Assembly: GCA_943356775.1 (NCBI GenBank)
Contig: CALRFU010000009.1
Location: 1 to 40,184 of the forward strand
From: Candidatus Nomurabacteria bacterium
GTDB taxonomy: Bacteria > Patescibacteriota > Minisyncoccia > Phycocordibacterales > UBA2100
Direction: 5' to 3'
DNA length: 40,184 bases
The notes beneath the pieces were generated by a model. It did not search any database, was not told where the DNA came from, and saw only the letters and a program-made list of their open reading frames with translations. Made by a program: the position numbers and the translations under genes. Each line of letters opens with the position of its first letter. Position 1 is the first letter of the stretch. Of the stretch, positions 8,118-15,909 are shown one piece after another.

Positions 8118-8783
8118 ATGGCACGTCGAAAAGACCGCGAAAAAGCACGCTCGCTACGGGCGCGGGGGAAGAGTTATTCTGAGATTAAAGAAGTGTTGGG
8201 TATCAGCAAAAGTACGCTCAGTGGATGGTTGGGTGATATGCCGCTTACTCCTGAGCAAACCCGACTCTTGCGCGACTTGAATCCGCGACGCATTGAGAAT
8301 TTTCGGGCGACCATGCGCAAGAAGCGAGAGGTGCGTCTCCAGAATGCATATGTGCAGGCTCGGAAAGACATTGGAAAATTATCCAAGCGGGAGCTCCTCA
8401 TTGCGGGACTCTTCTTGTATTGGGGCGAGGGACTGAAGGCTCAGCGTGGAACTGTCGGCATCTCAAATACTGACCCTGTTGTTATTCTTGCATTTCTCGA
8501 TTGGTTGAAAACTATGAAAATTTCAAAGAATAAACTCCGCGTGCGTCTGCACTTGTATAAGGACATGAATGTAGGGCAGGAAACGCGATATTGGTCTAAG
8601 TGCCTCGCTATCCCTGTAGGGCAATTTAGAAAACCGTACGTGAAAGCGTCATTTCTTTCCGGTCTTACCTATAAAACAGGGTATGGGCACGGAACGTGCA
8701 ATCTTCTTTTTGTAAATATGCCTATGTGGGAGTACATTACTATGGCGCTTAGGTATATTCGAGAGCAGTACATGCGCCCATAG
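8118..8783 (+). CDS. HTH protein with LAGLIDADG-like motif
   Basis: A 221-residue protein. A helix-turn-helix lies at about residues 16-38 (SYSEIKEVLGISKSTLSGWL), followed by a basic linker. The motif IAGLFLYWGEG (95-105) resembles the LAGLIDADG signature of homing endonucleases and WhiA-like proteins, and is followed by GISNTDPVVILAFLDWLK and KLRVRLHLYKD, typical of such folds. DNA binding is likely; nuclease activity is only a guess because the classical acidic residue is not clear. GAGG at 8107-8110 gives a weak Shine-Dalgarno, and TACAAT lies at 8085-8090. The last 10 nt overlap the 5' end of tRNA-Ile. Confidence 0.7.
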   Translation: MARRKDREKARSLRARGKSYSEIKEVLGISKSTLSGWLGDMPLTPEQTRLLRDLNPRRIENFRATMRKKREVRLQNAYVQARKDIGKLSKRELLIAGLFLYWGEGLKAQRGTVGISNTDPVVILAFLDWLKTMKISKNKLRVRLHLYKDMNVGQETRYWSKCLAIPVGQFRKPYVKASFLSGLTYKTGYGHGTCNLLFVNMPMWEYITMALRYIREQYMRP

Positions 8784-8844
8784 CTCAATGGTAGAGCGAT
8801 CGTCTTATACACGGTTGACCTAGGTTCGATTCCTAGTGGGCGCA
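8774..8844 (+). tRNA. tRNA-Ile (anticodon UAU)
   Basis: Acceptor stem GCGCCCA/TGGGCGC; D arm GCTC-AATGGTA-GAGC; anticodon stem ATCGT/ACGGT with loop CTTATAC, giving anticodon UAU; T arm CTAGG-TTCGATT-CCTAG; discriminator A. CCA is not encoded. Known isoleucine identity features are present: A37, C29-G41, U12-A23, C4-G69 and A73. A UAU anticodon reads AUA directly, instead of through the usual lysidine-modified CAU tRNA. The gene overlaps the end of the preceding CDS by 10 nt. Confidence 0.9.
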
Positions 8845-8919
8845 CTTAAAAATGAGGAGACTCTTTTTTGCTGTGAATTCGCAAGTTGCGCCGTTCGGCT
8901 ACCGTGTAACAATGTCTGC

Positions 8920-10308
8920 ATGTATAAAACTCTCAGTTCCGCATTACTCGGTGCCTTTTTACTCATGCCGATTGCGGCAAACGCTGCCAGCGTTGCAGAA
9001 TTGCAGGCACAGGCACAGGCGCTCCTTGCACAAATCGCGGCACTTCAAGCTCAATTGGGAGCCAATTCGAATACGGGGGTTGGGACTGTTCGCGATGCAA
9101 GCTCGTGCCCGCTTATCGGACGAACTCTACGGCAGGGTATTTCAGGCGACGATGTGTTGCGTCTCCAGCAATTTCTTGCGCGCGATTCTTCGCTCTACCC
9201 CGAAGCCATCACAAGTGGTTACTACGGAGCGTTGACGGAGAAAGCGGTTCAGCGATGGCAGGTGAAATATAATATCGTCTCGTCGGGTTCGCCGTCTTCC
9301 ACGGGATACGGAGTTGTGGGCCCACGCACCGCGGCCGCGATTGCGCTTTTGTGTACCACGGGAAGTTACGGAGGAGTTTCGGGATCAACAGGACAACCGA
9401 CAGTCGGAGGGTATATAACCGTATCGCCGATATCGGGCGCCGCTCCGCTCGTTGTGAATGTGACGGCAAGTGTTAATACTCCAAAGTCATGTGCTGCCGC
9501 CACCTACGCGCTCGACTATGGTGACGGCACTGCAGTGCAACAGATTCCCGTTTCTGCGGGCACGTGCTCACAGCTGAGCCAGACGTATTCGCATACATAC
9601 CAATACGGCGGCACATATCAAATAAAACTCTCCGCCGGGGTGCATTCAACATCGGCAACCGTCACCGTGAGCGGCGCGCCGGCCCCTGTGTTTACTCCCA
9701 ATCTTCCGCGTGAATCATTTACGGTGAGCCCGACATCCGGCGCGGTGCCCCTTACCGTCACATTTTCAGGAGTAGTGAATAGTAACGATGCCGGCTTCTG
9801 TCTGGGGGGCTGCTCCTCGACATTGGATTTTGGTGACGGAACCGCGACCACCGTCAATCTTCCCGCCTCTGTCGGCGGCTGGCTAAATTACAGTGTCTCG
9901 CATACATACACAAAAAGCGGGGGATTCAAGGCCACCCTCTACCAAGGAGCCGCGAGCATCGGGGGTCTGACCGTAGGCTCGGCGACCATTATTGTGGGGG
10001 CTGCAACTCCGCCGCCACCACCCAGCGCGTATTCGTACAGCCCGCCGAATCTGTTACCGCCAACCGACGGCTCGCTCGTATTTGGCGTGCAATTCGATTT
10101 GCCTGCCACATGCACCGGTTACAGCATTAATTGGGGCGACGGCTCTACTGCTGATATTCAAAACGACGGTGGCAGCTCGTGTACGCAGTCGTCTGTCCTG
10201 AAGACGCTCTATCATACTTACGGCGCAAACGGCAACTACACCATAGTAGTGAAGCGGGGAGCGACGCTCTCGCGAAGTGATGACCTCTCGCTCAATATTA
10301 CAAACTAA
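8920..10308 (+). CDS. Secreted protein: peptidoglycan-binding-like domain plus PKD repeats
   Basis: A 462-residue exported protein. It has a signal peptide (MYKTLSSALLGAFLLMPIAANA, cleavage near residue 22-23; given here only as MYKTLSSALLGAFLL...AANA), a coiled-coil stretch rich in AQAQALLAQIAALQAQL, and a PG_binding_1-like domain (LRQGISGDDVLRLQQFL ... GYYGALTEKAVQRWQ ... VGPRTAAAIALLC). At least two PKD-type domains follow (DYGDGTAV...SHTYQYGGTY; DFGDGTAT...SHTYTKSGGF), and a third lies at the C-terminus (NWGDGSTA...YHTYGANGNY). It is probably surface or wall associated. An -10-like AACAAT (8908-8913) ends 6 nt before ATG. It is followed after 20 nt by a paralogue, so the two form a tandem pair. 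Confidence 0.85.
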   Translation: MYKTLSSALLGAFLLMPIAANAASVAELQAQAQALLAQIAALQAQLGANSNTGVGTVRDASSCPLIGRTLRQGISGDDVLRLQQFLARDSSLYPEAITSGYYGALTEKAVQRWQVKYNIVSSGSPSSTGYGVVGPRTAAAIALLCTTGSYGGVSGSTGQPTVGGYITVSPISGAAPLVVNVTASVNTPKSCAAATYALDYGDGTAVQQIPVSAGTCSQLSQTYSHTYQYGGTYQIKLSAGVHSTSATVTVSGAPAPVFTPNLPRESFTVSPTSGAVPLTVTFSGVVNSNDAGFCLGGCSSTLDFGDGTATTVNLPASVGGWLNYSVSHTYTKSGGFKATLYQGAASIGGLTVGSATIIVGAATPPPPPSAYSYSPPNLLPPTDGSLVFGVQFDLPATCTGYSINWGDGSTADIQNDGGSSCTQSSVLKTLYHTYGANGNYTIVVKRGATLSRSDDLSLNITN

Positions 10309-10328
10309 GAGAACGCATCTATCTACGT

Positions 10329-12485
10329 ATGAATCCAAAATATATTTCGGCGGCCGCAGTCGTCGCTCTCCTCCTTCCCTTTGCGGCGAACGCGCTGACG
10401 GTTGATGAGATTCAGCAGCAGATACAAACGCTTCTCGCGCAACTTGCGACTCTGCAAGAGCAGATTAAGGTATTGCAATCGACCCCGACAACTGTCCCGG
10501 AGGTTGTGCAAGGTGCCTGTCCTGCGCTTTCTCGTCCGCTCGGTCTCGGCGCAAACGGCTCGGATGTGCTCTCGCTCCAAAAGTTTCTTGTTGCGCAAAA
10601 TCTCCTGAGTACAGAGGTTGTCACAGGTTCTTTCGAGTCTCTGACCGAAGGCGCAGTGCAGCGCTTACAGACAAAATACGGTGTCGTCCTCTCCGGTACG
10701 CCGGCGACGACCGGTTACGGGATGGTCGGTCCGCGCACCCGCGCTCTTATTGCGCTCAATTGTAATCTGCCCGGCGCGACATCCCTTTCATGTCCAATCG
10801 CTCCGCGACCCACGAGCGATTGCTCAACCGGCTGGCAAGCAAATACTGATGCAAATGGCTGCACCACTTCATATAAATGCTCGACCCCTCTTCCTTCTGT
10901 GCCGATTACTCCTGCGCTGGTGTGCCCGGTATACCCGCAGCTCATCTGTGCAGATGGCACGATACAATCGCGCGGCACCGATGCAAACGGCTGCTCACTC
11001 GGCTACTACTGCTCGACCACGCAATCTTCGGCGCCGACTATCGCGTCCGTCGACGGTCCGGCGACACTCAAGACGGGAGAGAGGGGGACATGGACGGTAC
11101 GCGCATCGACTCCGAGCACGCAGAATGCATCGCTAAAATATTCTGTAACGTGGGGCGATGAGTACATGGCGCACTTACAATCCGCAATGTCGGCGCAAGC
11201 CCCGCAATCGATTACCACATCCGGGACATTCACCCATGCCTACTCCTTCGTGGGAGCCTTCAGCCCCCGCTTTACTGTGAGCAACGACAGCGGCTCCGCC
11301 TCGTTTACGACTAGTGTGCAAGTATCCGGTGACAGCCTCCCCAACTGTCAGATTTACATGACGACAATGGATGCTCAAATGAGCAAAATCTGGTGCCCTA
11401 CGGGTCAGCGCTGGGAGGCCGGAAAACCGACCTACGATTCAAACGGTTGTATGATTCCCGGCTATGGCAAATGTGTGCCTGATGTTCCAGCGGGTTCGAC
11501 ATTTTCCGCATCGCCGACCTCGGGTTCTGCACCGCTCGCGGTTGTGTTCTCCAGTAACGTGGGTGGTGGCATCACGCCTTATCGCGTCGACTACACGATT
11601 GATTATGGCGATGGTGTGAGGGAAGCGGCTGCGAATTGTTACGCCCCCTCGGACTACTGCATCAGCCCCGGCAAGAATACTCACACCTACACAAACACGG
11701 GCACATACACTGCAACCCTCACTATGACTAAGTACAACAATTGTCAGGCTACGGGCGATTCAGTCTGTGCGGCGTGGGTTTCTTCGACAGGAACACTCGG
11801 AACTGTAACGATTACGGTCGGCGGGCAAACCTCTTCCGCGAGCCTGAACATTTCATCTCCGAACGCCGGGCAGTCGTACGCGATTGGACAGAACATGACC
11901 ATCTCCTGGAATTCTACAAATGCACCGGCCGGTTCCGAGGCGCGTCTCTATCTGCTGAATTCGAAAGGCCAATACGTGAGCAACGGTATAGGAAGCGGGC
12001 AATCGAGTGCGTCATATCAGTGGACCGTTCCTTCGATGGTGATTAATACCGACATCGGGATGTCGCTTCAACCCGGCTCATATCGTATTGAGGCGCGTCT
12101 GATTCCATCCGACTCATGCGTCGTGATGCATCCCGGGGGAGGTTGCCGACCTGGTACAACGCAGCGCGATCCCTATGCTGTTACCTCGAGCGGAATGTTC
12201 AGCATCACCGCTTCCGCAGGAGGTGTGAAGTGTAAAGAGGATCTTACGGCACTCGATGCGTACAACGCATCACAACCATCAGGGACAATCTGCGGACAAG
12301 GCGGACCTTCCCTGAGGTGCCCGTATGATTCGTCGGTCGTATATGGGTCGCTGAGCACCTGTGCGACCGGGTTTCTCCAACAACGCGGCTGGGTCTCAGT
12401 GAGTTCGTCTGGGAACACAAATACAAATCTTGCGAACGCGCTCTCGGCGCTCGAAGCGTTGCTGAAAAAGTTCCTCGGCCAGTAA
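10329..12485 (+). CDS. Secreted multidomain surface protein (PG-binding-like, Cys-rich repeats, PKD)
   Basis: A 718-residue paralogue of the upstream gene. It has a signal peptide ending FAANA (about 23), a coiled coil (EIQQQIQTLLAQLATLQEQI), and a PG_binding_1-like domain (LGLGANGSDVLSLQKFL ... GPRTRALIALNC). Two Cys-rich repeats share the phrase TDANGC (CSTGWQANTDANGCTTSYKC; CADGTIQSRGTDANGCSLGYYC), and a diverged third has SNGCMIPGYGKC. PKD-like domains (VTWGDE; IDYGDGVREA...NTHTYTNTGTY) follow, then a Kre9/KNH-like segment (ISSPNAGQSYAIGQNMTISW). Disulfides are likely outside the cell. The stop codon directly abuts the stop of the convergent recG. Confidence 0.85.
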   Translation: MNPKYISAAAVVALLLPFAANALTVDEIQQQIQTLLAQLATLQEQIKVLQSTPTTVPEVVQGACPALSRPLGLGANGSDVLSLQKFLVAQNLLSTEVVTGSFESLTEGAVQRLQTKYGVVLSGTPATTGYGMVGPRTRALIALNCNLPGATSLSCPIAPRPTSDCSTGWQANTDANGCTTSYKCSTPLPSVPITPALVCPVYPQLICADGTIQSRGTDANGCSLGYYCSTTQSSAPTIASVDGPATLKTGERGTWTVRASTPSTQNASLKYSVTWGDEYMAHLQSAMSAQAPQSITTSGTFTHAYSFVGAFSPRFTVSNDSGSASFTTSVQVSGDSLPNCQIYMTTMDAQMSKIWCPTGQRWEAGKPTYDSNGCMIPGYGKCVPDVPAGSTFSASPTSGSAPLAVVFSSNVGGGITPYRVDYTIDYGDGVREAAANCYAPSDYCISPGKNTHTYTNTGTYTATLTMTKYNNCQATGDSVCAAWVSSTGTLGTVTITVGGQTSSASLNISSPNAGQSYAIGQNMTISWNSTNAPAGSEARLYLLNSKGQYVSNGIGSGQSSASYQWTVPSMVINTDIGMSLQPGSYRIEARLIPSDSCVVMHPGGGCRPGTTQRDPYAVTSSGMFSITASAGGVKCKEDLTALDAYNASQPSGTICGQGGPSLRCPYDSSVVYGSLSTCATGFLQQRGWVSVSSSGNTNTNLANALSALEALLKKFLGQ

Positions 12486-14639
12486 TCACTCGGAGTGCAA
12501 TGCTCCGGCAGTGCTCACAACGCGCTCTTTGAGCGCGTTGTGTTTTGAGAGGGTGGGGTCACTCGCTACGAGTTGTTGCGCTTCTGTACGCGCGGCTTGG
12601 ATGAGCTTCACGTTTCTCAAGGCTTGCATGCCGAGGTCGGAGACACCCCACTGTTTGCGTCCGAAGAGGTCTCCCGCGCCGCGATTCTCGAGGTCCGCTT
12701 CCGCAAGTTTGAATCCGTCGTCTGATTTTTCGAGCGCACGCAGGCGCTTTAAAGACATCTCGCTTTTACTCTCCGGCAAGAGAAAACACACGGGCGGGTG
12801 TGATGAGCGCATCACGCGCCCGCGGAGCTGATGGAGTTGTGCCAGTCCGAATCGCTCGGCCCCTTCTATTAGGATTGCGGTTGCATTAGGTACGTTGACT
12901 CCCACTTCGACCACTGATGTCGCTACGAGGACATCAATCTTTCCCGCGGAGAAATCCCGCATGACGGAATCTTTTTCACTTGGCTTCATGGCGCCGTGCA
13001 GGAGTCCGATAACGTAATCGGGGAAGACATCTTTTTGTAGACGCTTCGCTTCCGCCTTTGCGCTCTTCGCCTGAAGCGCATTTATTTTTGCCGGGTCGGG
13101 TTCTTCAATGCGTGGGCAGATGACAAATGCCTGCCTGCCTTTTTCGAGTTCGCCTCGCACCGCTGCGTATGCCTCCGGGCGTTCTTTGGGTCCGACGAGG
13201 CGTGTCGCTATCTTTGCGCGACCGGGCGGCAATTCATCCAAGATTGAGATATCAAGGTCGCCGTAGATGGTCAAGGCGAGTGTGCGCGGGATGGGCGTTG
13301 CGGTCATCGAGAGGAAGTGCGGTGCCGCATCTCCCTTATGCGCCAAGGCGCGGCGCTGGCGGGTACCGAATCGGTGTTGTTCGTCCACGATGCAGAGCGC
13401 AAGGTGTTGGAATTGTACGGATTTTTGGATGAGGGCATGTGTGCCGACGAGCATCGCTATTTCTCCGCTCGCTACCCATTTGAGGAGTTGCGTGCGCGAG
13501 ATGGCGGTCGGCTTATCGCGCGAGACTTTCGAAGGATATTTCCATGCGCCTGAGCCCGTGATAAGTGCGATGTTGATGGGCAGGTGTTTGAAGTATTCGA
13601 TGAAGGATTGAAAATGTTGTGTCGCAAGGATTTCCGTCGGCGCCATGTAGGCAACCTGGAGTGTGCCACTTGTTCGCCCTGGAGGGCGGCTTTGTACGAC
13701 TGTGTACGCACTTGCTGCAGCGACTAAAGTCTTTCCGCTTCCGACATCACCTTCGAGGAGTCGCGCCATCGGGTGTGGTTTCTCAAAATCGGAGAGAATG
13801 TCTGTGACAGCGCGCTTTTGTGCACCCGTTGGGGGGAAGGGGATAGTCGATAGGAATTTCTGAGCGAGGGCTGCTCCCTCGCGGATGGGGAAGGATGCGA
13901 GTGTGTCGTTCTCGCCTCTCTCACGGGCGCGTGCTACTTGTATAGAAAATATCTCCTCAAACGCAAATCGTTTGCGCGCGGCTTCCGCGTGCCTCAGTTC
14001 GTCGGGTTTGTGGATATACAAAAGCGCGCTTTGAATATCGGGCAGATTGTACCGCTCGATGATATCAGCGGGGATAGGATCTTCAATTCCGTCTAAGATC
14101 TTCGCGGCATACAACTTCTCGAATGCGTGCCGGAACCACAACGAAGTCACGCCACGACTTTCCGGATACACACTAAAGAGCGCAGGGGCTCCGCTTGGCG
14201 CGTCTTTTTTCACAAATAATCCCGTATCGGTCGGGTCTGCCGCTTCGACGTGTGGATTTGCGAGGTACGGTTTTCCGGTCTTACCCGTTACGGTTCCCAC
14301 GGCCTTCACGAACGTCCCCTCGGCAAATTTCTTGGCAAGGTACGGCTGATGAAACCACATGACCTTGATCGAGCCTGATGCGTCCGTAATCACCGCTTCG
14401 CCGACGGGAATCCTTCTCTTCCAGGATTTTCTCGTCTCAAGTTTGGTAATGGTACCGAAAATAGTTACCGATTCTCCCGCGACGAGTCCTGTTATGGTCG
14501 ACTCGCTTCCGCCCTGATCGTAGCGTACGGGGAAATGATAGAGAAGGTCGCGGACGGTGAGAAGCCCGAGCTTTTTCTGTCCTTGTAACTGGAGAGGTGT
14601 GAGGCGGAAATGTTTCGTCAAGAGGTCATCAGGGTGCAT
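12486..14639 (-). CDS. recG: ATP-dependent DNA helicase RecG
   Basis: A 717-residue branch-migration helicase that reverses stalled forks and processes Holliday junctions. It has an N-terminal wedge/OB region (GESVTIFGTITKLETRKSWK), Walker A GDVGSGKT, the DEAH-box variant DEQH in CIVDEQHRFG, motif III SMTATPIPRTLALTIYGDLD, and the C-terminal helicase motifs VVEVGVNVPNAT and QLRGRVMRS. The start MHPDDLLTKHFRLTPLQLQG is placed at 14639, with TAGAAT (14652-14647) 7 nt upstream. The frame continues to 14741 but would run into the repeat region. The 3' end carries an intrinsic terminator for the opposite-strand neighbour. Confidence 0.96.
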   Translation of the reverse strand: MHPDDLLTKHFRLTPLQLQGQKKLGLLTVRDLLYHFPVRYDQGGSESTITGLVAGESVTIFGTITKLETRKSWKRRIPVGEAVITDASGSIKVMWFHQPYLAKKFAEGTFVKAVGTVTGKTGKPYLANPHVEAADPTDTGLFVKKDAPSGAPALFSVYPESRGVTSLWFRHAFEKLYAAKILDGIEDPIPADIIERYNLPDIQSALLYIHKPDELRHAEAARKRFAFEEIFSIQVARARERGENDTLASFPIREGAALAQKFLSTIPFPPTGAQKRAVTDILSDFEKPHPMARLLEGDVGSGKTLVAAASAYTVVQSRPPGRTSGTLQVAYMAPTEILATQHFQSFIEYFKHLPINIALITGSGAWKYPSKVSRDKPTAISRTQLLKWVASGEIAMLVGTHALIQKSVQFQHLALCIVDEQHRFGTRQRRALAHKGDAAPHFLSMTATPIPRTLALTIYGDLDISILDELPPGRAKIATRLVGPKERPEAYAAVRGELEKGRQAFVICPRIEEPDPAKINALQAKSAKAEAKRLQKDVFPDYVIGLLHGAMKPSEKDSVMRDFSAGKIDVLVATSVVEVGVNVPNATAILIEGAERFGLAQLHQLRGRVMRSSHPPVCFLLPESKSEMSLKRLRALEKSDDGFKLAEADLENRGAGDLFGRKQWGVSDLGMQALRNVKLIQAARTEAQQLVASDPTLSKHNALKERVVSTAGALHSE
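12516..12546 (+). terminator. Intrinsic terminator embedded in the 3' end of recG
   Basis: A perfect 12-bp stem (CACAACGCGCTC / GAGCGCGTTGTG) with a TTT loop, followed by TTTT on the plus strand. It terminates the secreted-protein gene ending at 12485 but lies wholly within the antisense recG coding sequence. Confidence 0.8.
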
Positions 14640-14660
14640 GGGCGCAATTCTACACCACGG

Positions 14661-14838
14661 GTCGGCACGTGCTCGTGTCGACATGACACTCCTCGTATCA
14701 ATAAGCCGCGGCCCGTGCTTGCTGGCGCGTGCATGACCCACATGAGCTCATGCGGGTCTGATACTCCTCGTATCGACCTTCGGTCGACACTCGGCCGCTT
14801 CGCGCGCCTCTCGGCGGCATCACCTCTCGGCGGTGTCA
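14661..14838 (+). repeat. Split copy (A) of the 64-nt structured repeat
   Basis: A leading stem-loop (GTCGGCACG-TGCT-CGTGTCGAC, one mismatch) is followed by element positions 1-16 at 14684-14699. Positions 49-64 appear at 14823-14838. The two outer arms (TGACAC and GTGTCA) pair perfectly with each other. The middle is replaced by 123 nt (14700-14822) that includes complete copy B. This looks like one element inserted into another; a tandem end-duplication is the alternative. This accounts for most of the ~295-nt gap between recG and the next gene. Confidence 0.75.
14737..14822 (+). repeat. 64-nt structured repeat, copy B, with leader stem-loop
   Basis: Leader hairpin CCCACATGA-GC-TCATGCGGG (14737-14756, one mismatch), then the 64-nt core at 14759-14822. 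The core aligns without gaps to copies C and D. Outer stem TGATAC/GCATCA has one A-C mismatch. Inner hairpins are GACC-TTC-GGTC, CGC-TTC-GCG and CGCC-TCTC-GGCG. Confidence 0.85.
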
Positions 14839-14933
14839 GTTATGCACAGTCGCGTTATTCGTATCTTGCGCACCCCCATTTCCTAAGTAAGATAGTCGTG
14901 TTTGGATTAAAAATCTAAGAGTTGCATAGAATT

Positions 14934-15077
14934 ATGGCATTTCACGATGAAGACGAAAAAGAGAAGGAGGTGGGAGTGGTGAGTGACGAAACGCTCGGTG
15001 AAGTGCTTGATGAGGATGCAGATCCGGGCGAAGCGCCGATTGTTCCTGTTGAGGATGACGAGAAGGCGTGGGAGTGA
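14934..15077 (+). CDS. Small acidic protein (47 residues)
   Basis: MAFHDEDEKEKEVGVVSDE is followed by TLGEVLDEDADPGEAPIVPV and EDDEKAWE. The protein is strongly acidic, with no membrane span or cysteine. It lies 12 nt before the response regulator and on the same strand, so the two may be linked, although the regulator has its own -10-like box inside the end of this gene. Codon use is regular and the frame is closed by TGA. Family not recognised; it could be a small conserved protein of this lineage. Confidence 0.5.
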   Translation: MAFHDEDEKEKEVGVVSDETLGEVLDEDADPGEAPIVPVEDDEKAWE

Positions 15078-15089
15078 TACTATTCCTCT

Positions 15090-15551
15090 GTGACCGAAAC
15101 TGTTTCTACGGAGCTCAAGGGGAAGAAAATCGTCATCGTGGAGGACGATCCGCTTTTGCATAGCCTGCTTGCCGACAAGATGAAGCAGTTGCGCGAGAAG
15201 GGGGTCGAAGTGTTTCCCACCGTGAATGCCGAGGAGGGTTTGAAACAAGCTCAAGAATCGAAGCCTGACCTCGTCATGCTCGATCTTGTGTTGCCCACCA
15301 TGGATGGTTTCGAATTTCTCCAGCGCTTACGAGCGATAGCTGGGCTTGAGAAAACTCCAGTCATCGTGCTCTCAAATCTGAGCGCGGAGACAGACAAAGA
15401 GAGGGCGCGGAGTCTCGGCGTCGTCGCCTATTTAATAAAGGCCGACTTCTCACTGAGCGAGATATCGAGCGCTGTCGAAGAGATCTTACAAGGCAAGCAG
15501 ATGAGCCCTCAGAAACCGCTCGATATCGGCGTCAAGTCGATCCCCCTATGA
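15090..15551 (+). CDS. Stand-alone response regulator receiver protein
   Basis: A 153-residue CheY-like receiver with no output domain. It has the acidic pocket EDD (18-20), the phosphoacceptor D65 in LVMLDLVLP, S95 in VLSNL in the usual Thr/Ser place, and K117 in LIKAD. A short tail (MSPQKPLDIGVKSIPL) follows. The start is GTG at 15090; TACTAT (15078-15083) ends 6 nt before it. It could receive phosphate from the histidine kinase at 19445-21685, but no pairing can be read from the sequence. A second free receiver lies in the pilus cluster. Confidence 0.88.
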   Translation: MTETVSTELKGKKIVIVEDDPLLHSLLADKMKQLREKGVEVFPTVNAEEGLKQAQESKPDLVMLDLVLPTMDGFEFLQRLRAIAGLEKTPVIVLSNLSAETDKERARSLGVVAYLIKADFSLSEISSAVEEILQGKQMSPQKPLDIGVKSIPL

Positions 15552-15573
15552 GGCATGATCTATCTCTAGTTCT

Positions 15574-15909
15574 ATGCATACGGTATTAAAATATCTCGGC
15601 ACTGTCGCAGCGGTCTACCTGACCGTCAGTATTGTTCCCGGTATTGCGGTCGCAGGCGAATGGACGACCATTCTTTTGGTGGCGCTGGTGTGGTCAGTGA
15701 TAGTGATGGTCATAAAGCCCGTACTTTCCATACTCACGCTTCCCATAACCATCATTACCCTTGGTCTGTTCTCCTTCATTTTAAATGCACTCCTTTTTTG
15801 GGCGATGACGCTCGTCGTGCCAGGATTCGTCGTTGCGGGGTTTGTGCCTGCACTTCTCGGCGCACTCGTGCTCTCAATTCTGACTTGGCTCATCCACCAG
15901 ATTCTCTAG
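15574..15909 (+). CDS. Small membrane protein of the phage-holin family IV (YvlD-like)
   Basis: A 111-residue protein made almost entirely of four hydrophobic helices. Characteristic phrases are VYLTVSIVPGI, IKPVLSILTLPITIITLGLFSFILNALLFW (IKPVL...LPITIITLGLF) and VVPGFVVAGFVPALLGALVLS. This family is common in bacterial chromosomes, where a lytic role is not established. It follows the receiver gene closely. Its TAG stop overlaps the stop of the convergent EEP gene (15906-15909). Confidence 0.85.
   Translation: MHTVLKYLGTVAAVYLTVSIVPGIAVAGEWTTILLVALVWSVIVMVIKPVLSILTLPITIITLGLFSFILNALLFWAMTLVVPGFVVAGFVPALLGALVLSILTWLIHQIL

Noticed and set aside
15574-15909. Prophage (from the holin-family gene)
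   Set aside because: No phage structural, terminase or lysis genes are nearby; this holin family is common in ordinary chromosomes.
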